Shown one piece after another: positions 1-5,148 of a stretch of DNA of 8,719 bases. Every line of letters begins with the position of its first letter. Positions within the stretch are counted from its first letter, which is position 1. Source of the stretch: Oscillibacter sp. (lineage in GTDB: Bacteria > Bacillota > Clostridia > Oscillospirales > Oscillospiraceae); NCBI GenBank assembly GCA_017447005.1, contig JAFSOM010000624.1, positions 1 through 8,719 on the forward strand. Direction: 5' to 3'. Below the pieces are notes generated by a model, which saw nothing but the letters and a program-made list of their open reading frames with translations, searched no databases and had not been told where the DNA came from. The translations under genes and the position numbers were made by a program.

Positions 1-638
1 CTGATGGTGGAAATGTCGCCTTCCGCGTTGGCAATACGGGTTTCAAAGCCGTCCGCGCGGAGTTGCAGAGACCCGATATCGCCCTCCGCGTTTGTGACGC
101 GTCCCTCAATACTGTCCGCCCGGAGCTGTAAAGAGCCGATATCTCCCTCGGCGTTTGTGACGCGTCCCTCTATAGCGTCCGCGCGGAGTAACAGGGAGGC
201 AATGCCGTTGGGGTCCTGTACCAGAAGTTCGATTGCGTCCACGTCCTGACGGATTGCGCTGAAATTGCCGTTCATGTCCGTGCGGATTGCGCCGGTCAGC
301 GCGTCCACGTAACGTTTTGTGACGGCTTCCGCGTCCAGCGCCGGGTCACGGAAGAGGCGGAGTATGCCGCGCATGGTCCCGCCGTCCAGCGGCAGATAAT
401 CGCCGGACGCGCCGCCGCCCGTGCCGCTTCCGCCGCCCCCGCCGCCTTCCGCCAAAAGCTGTTCGGCGCGGGGGAGCATGACGTTGTTCAGGTACGACAC
501 GATTTCCGTAAACAGGCTCTGTATGTCGCGGCGGTTTTGGATTTCGCTGTGCTGATGGGTGGCGAAGTCCGCGGGATTCTCCCAGTTTCGCGAAAGTTGT
601 AAACGCGGAATCAGTTCCGGAGTTTCGTTATCTGGCAT
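1..638 (-). CDS. Phage tail fibre protein, N-terminal part (runs off left edge)
   Basis: Leftward gene starting at ATG 638-636, with AAGGAGGG just upstream; the previous gene's stop codon lies inside that ribosome site. The visible 212 residues begin MPDNETPELIPRL. They continue with a short helical N-terminal region, a Gly/Ser-rich linker (about residues 65-79), then YLPLDGGTM (81-89) followed by AEAVTKRYVDA. The LPLxGGTM...TKxYVD pattern is a well-known signature of phage tail-fibre proteins. From about residue 135 a 21-residue coiled-coil repeat begins (RVTNAEGDIGSLQLRAD), with hydrophobic residues alternating 3 and 4 apart. This suggests a trimeric fibre shaft. Such proteins lie at the phage tip and contact the host surface; the receptor-binding end would be beyond position 1. 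The tail-fibre class is well supported by motif; the receptor and exact attachment are unknown. Confidence 0.82.
   Translation of the reverse strand, partial: MPDNETPELIPRLQLSRNWENPADFATHQHSEIQNRRDIQSLFTEIVSYLNNVMLPRAEQLLAEGGGGGGSGTGGGASGDYLPLDGGTMRGILRLFRDPALDAEAVTKRYVDALTGAIRTDMNGNFSAIRQDVDAIELLVQDPNGIASLLLRADAIEGRVTNAEGDIGSLQLRADSIEGRVTNAEGDIGSLQLRADGFETRIANAEGDISTI
51..239 (-). repeat. 63-bp tandem repeat encoding 21-residue coiled-coil units
   Basis: Units start at 51, 114 and 177, a 63-bp period. A more diverged unit covers 1-50 and probably continues off the edge. The 51-113 and 114-176 units differ at 10 bases but encode 20 of 21 identical residues. The 177-239 unit is much more diverged. 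Each unit is exactly three heptads, so the repeat number sets the length of the fibre shaft. Confidence 0.8.
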
Positions 639-651
639 TGCCGTTCCCTCC

Positions 652-849
652 TTATGACAGCGTTGACGCCGTCACATCGCCCTCGATAGTTCCTCTGGCG
701 TTCAGGGCGGCTTGGATTTCCTCCAAGTCGGACAGTTCCAGTACGCCTGTTTCGTGCCACTTCGCCGCATTCTGTATAATCAGATAATCCGCCTGCTTCC
801 CGATTGCGTTCAAAAATCCCTGTTTGATAAAGTTACGCATAGAGAACAT
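652..849 (-). CDS. Small phage virion protein, XkdX-like
   Basis: A 65-residue leftward gene with ATG at 849-847 and AAGGAG at 859-864, nine bases upstream. An alternative ATG at 840-838 lacks that spacing. The protein begins MFSMRNFIKQGFLNAIGK and has a core ADYLIIQNAAKWHETGVLELSDLEEIQ. This resembles the short XkdX-type proteins found near the tail genes of Firmicutes phages, in which a helix is followed by a 'gvLteeDLeeI' turn and helix. XkdX itself is usually somewhat shorter, about 45-55 residues. It sits between a virion protein and the tail fibre, and its stop codon is embedded in the fibre's ribosome site, so the two are probably co-translated. No membrane segment or catalytic motif is visible. 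The family assignment is by resemblance only, and the molecular role is unknown. Confidence 0.55.
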   Translation of the reverse strand: MFSMRNFIKQGFLNAIGKQADYLIIQNAAKWHETGVLELSDLEEIQAALNARGTIEGDVTASTLS

Positions 850-875
850 ACGTTACCGCTCCTTTCCGTATCCCG

Positions 876-2387
876 TCAGCGGCTTCTGCCCGCGTAACGG
901 ACCTGTATTTCCACATCGTACACATTGAGGCCGTTTCCCGCCGTGTCGTTTTCCAGCCTCAATGAAAAGTGACGGATATTCAGACATCGCGGCTCCCGCC
1001 GGAACGCGGCCGCGTGACGCGGTACGCTCAGGTCCCGTACTTCCAAATTCCGGTCCGTCAGGCGGTCGTACCCGGCCACGGTCAGATTGACCGGGTCCGT
1101 ACGGGTTTCGTAATCCGTCTCGTAAATGACTTTGGTGTCGGACGGCGTGTCGGCCCGGAGCGAAAACAGAACGCTCAGCACGTCTTTCAGCCGGTCGTAG
1201 CCCCCGAAGTTCCGCACCGGGAACTGGTACGCTTTCCGGAACGGCGTCCCGAAGTCGTCAAAGACCTGTCCGGACAATCGCACGGTTTCGCATTTGCTGT
1301 TAAACAGGCACGGCGACTTGTTACGTACGGACAGGGCGCAGGCGTTCAGACCTTCAAAAAAGAACCAGATCGGGTCGCTGTTCTTGGATATGGAGTAGTC
1401 CCACAACCACACGTGGCCGTTGACGGCGAGCCAGTAACGCTTTCCATCGTCCAGAGAACAGACGGGACCGGTACCGGCAACGGTCAAATCGTGGAGCAGT
1501 CCGGGGCGGATGTCGGAGCCGTTGACCTTATCGGAAACGCACTGTACGTTGTTCTCGTACGCGGCGGACGCGGACAATACCTGATAGACGCCGCCGGATG
1601 TGTTGGCGAACGTCAGATTGTTTTCGACCAACTGTATGGACCGGGGCAGATCACAGCCGATTCCATCGTTGACGCCGGAATAGGCCAGCGACATGGTATC
1701 CCGGCCGTTGACGCTCTCCGTGGCCATGGTCAGCTTCCCGATTTTGTCTTTCTGGAAAACAAACATCTGGTCGTACTGCTTCCCGAAGCCGGTAATCTCA
1801 CCGTTGGCGGCGTTATAGTTGATAATTGGCCAGTAAGTAATGTCAAGGCCGTTCTGAGTCGTGCCGGACCAGTAAAACAGATTCGGCGCGGACGGAGCGC
1901 CGCCGACAACCGCGCACAGTTCCTGACCGGTCCCGCACACGGCGGCGTACGGACAGTCCATCACGGCGTTCATCGCCCCGGCGTTCGCCTTGCTGTACGT
2001 GATTTCCACGGTGTTGTTGGTCGGCGGGTCCGTCACGGTCGGCGCGGCCGTGAACGTTACGGTCCTGCCCGCGGCGTCAACCGTGTAATCCCGTCCGGCG
2101 ACAAGCGTCAGGCCGTCCGCTTTGACTTCCGTCACGGCGTCCACGGATTCTACCGGAAGATGATATTCCCGGTTCCCAATGTCCAGCGTAAAGGTAATCG
2201 CGGCGTCTTTCGGCGGCGCGGCGTTGAACAGGACGCTTCCGGAGAGAATGTCCGCCGTATACAGGGCGGGTTCCAGAAAGGCGTTGTTGACGTAAACGGA
2301 CCGGACGCCCTGCGGATGGTCCGCGTCCTTGGTTTTCCCCAGCGCGAAGGCCCGGGCCGTGCCGGTACGCGTTGCGAATTTACGAAT
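876..2387 (-). CDS. Phage virion/tail-hub-like protein, 5'-truncated at a repeat
   Basis: The reading frame is continuous from the TGA at 876-878 up to a TAA at 2388-2390 that lies inside the ACGAATTT repeat. There is no ATG, GTG or TTG between 2387 and the GTG at 2144, and that GTG has no convincing ribosome site. Yet the residues encoded upstream of it (for example VRSVYVNNAFLEPALYTAD and VLFNAAPPKDAAITFTL) look like real coding sequence. They resemble the following segment, LTLVAGRDYTVDAAGRTVTFTAAP. The remainder is beta-rich and low in charge, with stretches such as NLFYWSGTTQNGLDITYWP, YDQMFVFQKDKIGKLT and RYWLAVNGHVWLWDY. This is a propeller-like pattern seen in virion stabilisation or tail proteins of short-tailed phages. 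The gene appears to have lost its N-terminal coding part where the repeat joins it to the DUF3987 cassette. If expressed, it would have to start at GTG 2144 (422 residues) or be fused. It may be a pseudogene. Confidence 0.62.
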   Translation of the reverse strand: MRKFATRTGTARAFALGKTKDADHPQGVRSVYVNNAFLEPALYTADILSGSVLFNAAPPKDAAITFTLDIGNREYHLPVESVDAVTEVKADGLTLVAGRDYTVDAAGRTVTFTAAPTVTDPPTNNTVEITYSKANAGAMNAVMDCPYAAVCGTGQELCAVVGGAPSAPNLFYWSGTTQNGLDITYWPIINYNAANGEITGFGKQYDQMFVFQKDKIGKLTMATESVNGRDTMSLAYSGVNDGIGCDLPRSIQLVENNLTFANTSGGVYQVLSASAAYENNVQCVSDKVNGSDIRPGLLHDLTVAGTGPVCSLDDGKRYWLAVNGHVWLWDYSISKNSDPIWFFFEGLNACALSVRNKSPCLFNSKCETVRLSGQVFDDFGTPFRKAYQFPVRNFGGYDRLKDVLSVLFSLRADTPSDTKVIYETDYETRTDPVNLTVAGYDRLTDRNLEVRDLSVPRHAAAFRREPRCLNIRHFSLRLENDTAGNGLNVYDVEIQVRYAGRSR

Positions 2388-2397
2388 TTACGAATTT
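2374..2397 (+). repeat. Triple-octamer repeat, copy 1 (ACGAATTT orientation)
   Basis: Three octamers in tandem: GCGAATTT, ACGAATTT, ACGAATTT. It lies four bases beyond the stop codon of the DUF3987 gene and cuts into the 5' end of the virion gene on the left. It is the exact reverse complement of the copies at 3718-3741 and 5148-5171. Confidence 0.95.
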
Positions 2398-2401
2398 GCC
2401 G

Positions 2402-3706
2402 TTACCAAATTAACGACTCGTCCAGACCGCGGATATCGTCAAAGAGCGTGTACCGCCGAGTCCGGTCGTCCGCGGTCTCGTCTATAATGCCGATGTACTG
2501 CGCATTTAATAGTTGACTTAAAGCGGATTCCAACCGCGCTTTGGGTAAATTGCGTTTTGTAACCATGTACAAGTCCGACTTCGTAAAGACGGTCATACCG
2601 CTTTCCTTCATACGGCGGTAAAGCTCCCGGGCGTCATCCAATTCTTCCGAGGTGTTGACATCCGTAAAAACGGCTTTCGCGTGGGAAATGAAGTAGTTCC
2701 CCAGTTTTTCGGCCGCGGCTGTGACGGTATCGTCAATCAGATGTTCCGCCGATTCCTTGCCCCACTGCGCACAGTGGAGCACTCCGGCCAAGCGGATAAC
2801 CTGACCGAATATTTTCCCCATCCAGCCTTCTATCGCGGGATTCCGATTCTGCTTGATTTGTTGCTCTATCACGTCAAAATACAGGGAGAGCATTTTTTTC
2901 GCGCCTGACGAAAATTCGAGCGTCCAAAGGTTGTCATTCTCCATTTTCAAAAATTCCGTAACGGTTAAAGCGTACTCGTCCAGTAAGATTTTCGGGATGT
3001 CCGGCTTGAGAAAAGAGCGGCTACCCACCCGGGACAGCGGACGCGAAAATAAAAACCGCTGTAAAAAGCCCCGGGATGACATTTCAGTGTCTTTAACCAG
3101 CTTTTCCACAAAGGACGGTTGCGACATAATCGCAACGGACATGGTAGCCCGGTCGATGGAAATCCGGACTTCATCCGTGGCGCGCTGAACCATCACGCGA
3201 CCCGCGCTCCAAGCCTGTAACATCAAGCCAAGGTTTTTACCCTTGCCGTACCGCAGACCCGCCGCGACTGACAGCGCGTCCGGCTCGTCCGACATCAGAG
3301 AGATGGACCCGGCGTTTTCCTCCATGAGCCGCGCCAGACGTTCCGGCGTGGCGTCCGTGACATAGAGCGTCTTGTACTTCTCCCACGGCTTTTTATCCGC
3401 GTTGGCGGCCTGTTGCCATTCCCAGAACGGCCGTTCTAAAAGCGACATGACCGCGCTTTTCCGCTCGCTGGGCCGCGCAATCGTCAGCGTATAAAGACAG
3501 AGCGGCTCCGTGTATCCGGAATCCACTCGGACCATAAAACGGCTTTGTAAGGGGATACAGAGCGCGGCCAGAAGCGGGACAGCGAACAGGTCCGGGGCAA
3601 TCTGGATATTTGCGGCGGCGGCTTCCGTCAACTGCCGCAGGTTGGCCGGGAGAGCTTCCAGCGGGAACGGCTCAAGGTCCACTTGATAATAGATTTCCTC
3701 GTTCAT
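2402..3706 (-). CDS. DUF3987/YfjI-type helicase-like ATPase, replication associated
   Basis: A 434-residue protein from ATG 3706-3704, with a perfect AAGGAGG at 3711-3717. It begins PFPLEALPANLRQLTEAAA, as DUF3987 proteins typically do. The P-loop is ARPSERKS (77-84), a relative of the family's GERKS variant. The Walker B-like segment is SLMSDE (136-141). RGFLQRFLFSRP (212-223) and the helix GKIFGQVIRLAGVLHCAQ (297-314) are family hallmarks, followed by SHAKAVF. The C-terminus (about 356-420) looks like a winged helix. The family is found in phages and mobile elements, often fused to or beside primases, and is thought to act in DNA replication as a helicase-like ATPase. This protein has no primase domain, so a partner would be needed. 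The gene fills the space between inverted repeats almost exactly, from ribosome site to stop. Family confidence is high; the biochemical role is inferred. Confidence 0.83.
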   Translation of the reverse strand: MNEEIYYQVDLEPFPLEALPANLRQLTEAAAANIQIAPDLFAVPLLAALCIPLQSRFMVRVDSGYTEPLCLYTLTIARPSERKSAVMSLLERPFWEWQQAANADKKPWEKYKTLYVTDATPERLARLMEENAGSISLMSDEPDALSVAAGLRYGKGKNLGLMLQAWSAGRVMVQRATDEVRISIDRATMSVAIMSQPSFVEKLVKDTEMSSRGFLQRFLFSRPLSRVGSRSFLKPDIPKILLDEYALTVTEFLKMENDNLWTLEFSSGAKKMLSLYFDVIEQQIKQNRNPAIEGWMGKIFGQVIRLAGVLHCAQWGKESAEHLIDDTVTAAAEKLGNYFISHAKAVFTDVNTSEELDDARELYRRMKESGMTVFTKSDLYMVTKRNLPKARLESALSQLLNAQYIGIIDETADDRTRRYTLFDDIRGLDESLIW

Positions 3707-3717
3707 AAGTCCTCCTT

Positions 3718-3741
3718 AAATTCGTAAATTCGTAAATTCGC
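3718..3741 (-). repeat. Triple-octamer repeat, copy 2 (inverted)
   Basis: On the plus strand it reads AAATTCGT, AAATTCGT, AAATTCGC. It directly abuts the AAGGAGG ribosome site of the DUF3987 gene at 3711-3717. It is the exact reverse complement of copy 1, so the two bracket the DUF3987 gene, and it is identical to copy 4. Confidence 0.95.
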
Positions 3742-3781
3742 GCCCGTCTCCGCCCAAGGTCAGGAAAAGACGGACGCGGCG

Positions 3782-3820
3782 TAATTCGCTTTTCCTATAT
3801 AAGGTAGGGAAAGCGAATTA
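3782..3820 (-). terminator. Long hairpin at the end of the small-gene operon
   Basis: An inverted repeat with arms 3783-3797 and 3805-3819 forms a 15-bp stem with one G-T pair and a 7-base loop. The pair 3782/3820 extends it by one. It overlaps the stop codon of the 3818-4150 gene, the usual place for a terminator. There is no clear U-run after the stem on the leftward strand, so it may be a factor-assisted terminator or 3'-end stabiliser. The outer arm AATTCGC matches the core of the nearby octamer repeats. Confidence 0.55.
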
Positions 3821-4150
3821 TTCGTTTTCCCGCCCGAAACTGAACCGCTCTAAGGTCTGCGTAACTGTAAACCTCTTGGCCAGTTTCACGTTGGCCGCCT
3901 TGAAAGCGGACTGGTCAAAGACGTCTTGCCTGTACTCCGTCAGCTTCGCATAGAAGCCGCCTTGGGAAATGGCGCGTGTGTCGTGCTCTTCCATGAAGGC
4001 CTTTATCGCCTTTTTTCCCAGCTTCAAAAGGCTCTCCGCTTCCGTTTTCGCCGCTTTCAGATTCGTCATGATTTCCAGCATTTTCGCTACGTCATCCATG
4101 TCGTGACAGACGATACTTGCGGGGAGCGTGGGCAGTTTAATCTTCGTCAT
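3818..4150 (-). CDS. Small early-region protein, resembles YqaJ-associated C-terminal domain
   Basis: A 110-residue protein from ATG 4150-4148, with GGAGG nine bases upstream. The frame stays open further upstream, but that part overlaps another gene and has no ribosome site. The N-terminal half is helical and lysine-rich (LKAAKTEAESLLKLGKKAIKAF). The second half reads GGFYAKLTEYRQDVFDQSAF and ends in RFTVTQTLERFSF. The order 'glycine-Y-x-x-x-x-x-x-Q-x-x-FD-x-x-x-FK ... R-F' resembles a small domain seen in phage recombination proteins near YqaJ-type exonucleases. That is recalled resemblance only. It overlaps the preceding gene by 14 bases and ends in a hairpin. The setting, downstream of a regulator and upstream of a DUF3987 ATPase, fits a DNA replication or recombination accessory. 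Function is not established. Confidence 0.6.
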   Translation of the reverse strand: MTKIKLPTLPASIVCHDMDDVAKMLEIMTNLKAAKTEAESLLKLGKKAIKAFMEEHDTRAISQGGFYAKLTEYRQDVFDQSAFKAANVKLAKRFTVTQTLERFSFGRENE

Positions 4151-4334
4151 GGTCGGTTTCCTCCGTGTTCGGCTTCTCCAAGAACGGGGAGAAGTACGTA
4201 ATCTGTCCCGCCAGATAGCCCAGCGTAAAACAGAGAATTTCGCTACGGTTGGTGTACGCGTCATCATTGATGGCGTTGACAATGGCGCTTACTTCTTTGA
4301 CAAAGCGTACGCCGCGGTTTTCGCTGTCCTTCAT
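4137..4334 (-). CDS. Small acidic hypothetical phage protein
   Basis: A 65-residue protein starting at ATG 4334-4332, which overlaps the upstream gene's TGA in an ATGA junction, a common arrangement for coupled translation. A weak ribosome site (AGAGGA) precedes it within the upstream gene. The sequence has a hydrophobic middle (SEILCFTLGYLAGQITYF) too short and polar to call a membrane segment with confidence. The acidic tail TEETDHDED overlaps the start of the next gene in another frame. No known domain is recognised. It belongs to the same leftward three-gene group, probably expressed early and controlled from the regulator region to the right. Its place in a tightly overlapping operon supports it as a real gene. 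Confidence 0.6.
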   Translation of the reverse strand: MKDSENRGVRFVKEVSAIVNAINDDAYTNRSEILCFTLGYLAGQITYFSPFLEKPNTEETDHDED

Positions 4335-4531
4335 CTTACTTGTCCTCTCTTCTTTGCGTAGAGGTATTCACCATACGCATTCAAAGTCCGCACGGTTTTC
4401 TCACTACGCGCGCTTCCGCCTTTCAACACTTGGTACAGGCGCAGTTTGTCCGATGTCAGGAGGCCCCGTGCCGCCAGTCGCGCGGCGGCTTCGGCAAGGG
4501 CGTCTTGCCGGACTTCTTCCGGGTCTCTCAT
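4331..4531 (-). CDS. Small helical hypothetical protein, first gene of early operon
   Basis: A 66-residue protein from ATG 4531-4529 with AAGGGGG at 4537-4543. The ribosome site directly touches the octamer repeat at 4544-4567. The protein is charged and predicted helical: RDPEEVRQDALAEAAARLAARGLL, then LRLYQVLKGGSARSEKTVRTLNAYGEYLYAKKRG. No catalytic motif, membrane segment or recognised DNA-binding motif stands out. It opens the three-gene leftward operon and overlaps the next gene by four bases. The nearest upstream control elements are the operator-like palindromes near 4810-4872, some 280 bases away. I do not recognise the family. Confidence 0.6.
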   Translation of the reverse strand: MRDPEEVRQDALAEAAARLAARGLLTSDKLRLYQVLKGGSARSEKTVRTLNAYGEYLYAKKRGQVR

Positions 4532-4543
4532 AAAAACCCCCTT

Positions 4544-4567
4544 ACGAATTTACGAATTTACGAATTT
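4544..4567 (+). repeat. Triple-octamer repeat, copy 3 (ACGAATTT orientation)
   Basis: Three identical ACGAATTT units. It differs from copies 1, 2 and 4 only in having A rather than G as the outermost base. It directly abuts the ribosome site of the 4331-4531 gene and pairs as an inverted copy with 5148-5171 around the regulator region. Confidence 0.95.
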
Positions 4568-4808
4568 GTCGGGCCGTTCCCCCTTTCCTGTTTTGGCGGC
4601 TGGCCCGGAAAAGACCGCAATTTTCCGGGCCGTTCGACCTGTGGCCTCGCCTTTGACCCGCGCCGCAATTTACAGGGACCGGCGGAACGGGCGTTACTAC
4701 TTTCCCGGTCCGGACACGGGACGTCCTTCGCGTCTCATTTTCGGTAGGTACTTCCGGCACAACTTCGGCGCGTCCTCACTTACCGCCACCGGTCCCTGAT
4801 GTCAAAAT
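4568..4808. other. Gene-free GC-rich stretch with several inverted repeats
   Basis: No convincing gene is seen here. It holds a perfect 11-bp hairpin (arms 4602-4612 and 4621-4631, 8-base loop). CAGGGACCGG at 4673-4682 is matched by its inverse at 4789-4798, and GGACCGG at 4676-4682 can instead pair with CCGGTCC at 4705-4711. The 10-base CGGGCCGTTC occurs at both ends of the first hairpin region (near 4570 and 4626). It would form the leader of any leftward transcript starting near 4810. Structure is visible; a function is not. Confidence 0.5.
4602..4631. other. Perfect 11-bp hairpin
   Basis: GGCCCGGAAAA is followed by an eight-base loop and its exact inverse TTTTCCGGGCC. Neither strand has a U-run directly after the stem, so a simple intrinsic terminator is not the best reading. 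It might be a leader structure upstream of the small-gene operon. Confidence 0.55.
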
Positions 4809-4809
4809 G

Positions 4810-4872
4810 TTACATTATTTAATATGTAATTTCAATAGACAAAACCAACTAATTACATCTTAAATAATGTAA
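4810..4872. promoter_or_regulatory. Paired operator-like palindromes for the adjacent regulator
   Basis: Two 20-bp sites of the form TTACAT-N8-ATGTAA lie at 4810-4829 and 4853-4872, centre to centre 43 bp (about four helical turns). They are also inverted copies of one another: 22-base arms 4810-4831 and 4851-4872 match at 21 positions. Repeated palindromes next to a Cro/CI-like gene are the usual layout of phage repressor operators. Binding by the 4939-5148 product is inferred. Confidence 0.72.
4814..4842 (-). promoter_or_regulatory. Possible leftward promoter within operator 1
   Basis: On the minus strand, TTGTCT (4837-4842) is followed after 17 bases by AATAAT (4814-4819). The -10 lies inside the 4810-4829 palindrome, so a bound regulator would block it. 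It would serve the leftward small genes and perhaps the DUF3987 gene. The -35 match is weak. Confidence 0.35.
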
Positions 4873-4889
4873 TTATATTGTGCAAAGTG

Positions 4890-4918
4890 TTGAATTAAAA
4901 GCCAAAACATGATAAAAT
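4890..4918 (+). promoter_or_regulatory. Promoter of the Cro/CI-like regulator gene
   Basis: TTGAAT (4890-4895), a 17-base spacer and TAAAAT (4913-4918) with an upstream TG (4910-4911) as an extended -10. A start near 4925 would give a very short leader containing the GAGGTGG site. The -10 overlaps the ATG at 4909, arguing that translation begins at 4939 instead. Confidence 0.55.
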
Positions 4919-4926
4919 CATCAGTT

Positions 4927-4933
4927 GAGGTGG
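4927..4933 (+). promoter_or_regulatory. Ribosome site that fixes the regulator start
   Basis: GAGGTGG is five bases before ATG 4939-4941. The upstream in-frame ATG at 4909 has no such site. The protein from 4939 begins MPIGYLINVL, as small Cro/CI-like proteins commonly do. Confidence 0.7.
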
Positions 4934-4938
4934 TAATT

Positions 4939-5148
4939 ATGCCGATTGGTTACTTAATTAACGTGTTAGAGGAGCTGAAATACGCCGGATACAACACAAA
5001 CAGGTTAAGACAAAAAAAACTTCTCGGAGAAAATACGATACAAGCTCTCCGGGAGGGACGCATGATTTCTATGAAATCTCTCGCTACTATTTGCCAGTTG
5101 CTGGACCGTCAACCCGGCGATGTGATTTTCTTTTACAAAGAAGATTAA
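4939..5148 (+). CDS. Cro/CI-like helix-turn-helix regulator
   Basis: The only convincing rightward gene in the window. It encodes 69 residues: an N-terminal helix (LINVLEELKYAG), a helix-turn-helix around residues 20-42 (TNRLRQKKLLGENTIQALREG), and the closing SLATICQLLDRQPGDVIFFY (47-66). This spacing and the 'LxxICxxLxxQPGDI' ending are typical of small XRE/HTH_26 proteins in Firmicutes phages and mobile elements. It likely binds the TTACAT-N8-ATGTAA palindromes upstream, controlling its own gene and the leftward early genes. The region is clearly AT-rich compared with its GC-rich neighbours, suggesting separate origin. Its TAA overlaps the portal's TAA on the other strand, a convergent TTAA junction, and the last base touches repeat copy 4. 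Repressor versus Cro-like role cannot be decided from sequence. Confidence 0.82.
   Translation: MPIGYLINVLEELKYAGYNTNRLRQKKLLGENTIQALREGRMISMKSLATICQLLDRQPGDVIFFYKED

Noticed and set aside
969..2516. Long rightward open frame of 515 codons opposite the virion gene
   Set aside because: It is antisense to a better-supported gene in GC-rich DNA, has arginine/valine/glycine-rich composition, no ribosome site and no recognisable motif; a shadow frame.
4151..4282. Longer N-terminus for the 3818-4150 gene
   Set aside because: The extension lies inside the overlapping 4137-4334 gene, has an arginine/serine-rich shadow composition and lacks a ribosome site; ATG 4150 has one.
4542..4760. Leftward frame of 72 codons in the gap, ending IRKFVNS
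   Set aside because: GTG start without ribosome site, arginine- and glycine-rich composition, and its end is just the repeat translated; not supported as a gene.
4909..4938. Upstream ATG as the start of the regulator
   Set aside because: It overlaps the likely -10 element and has no ribosome site; ATG 4939 has GAGGTGG at proper spacing.
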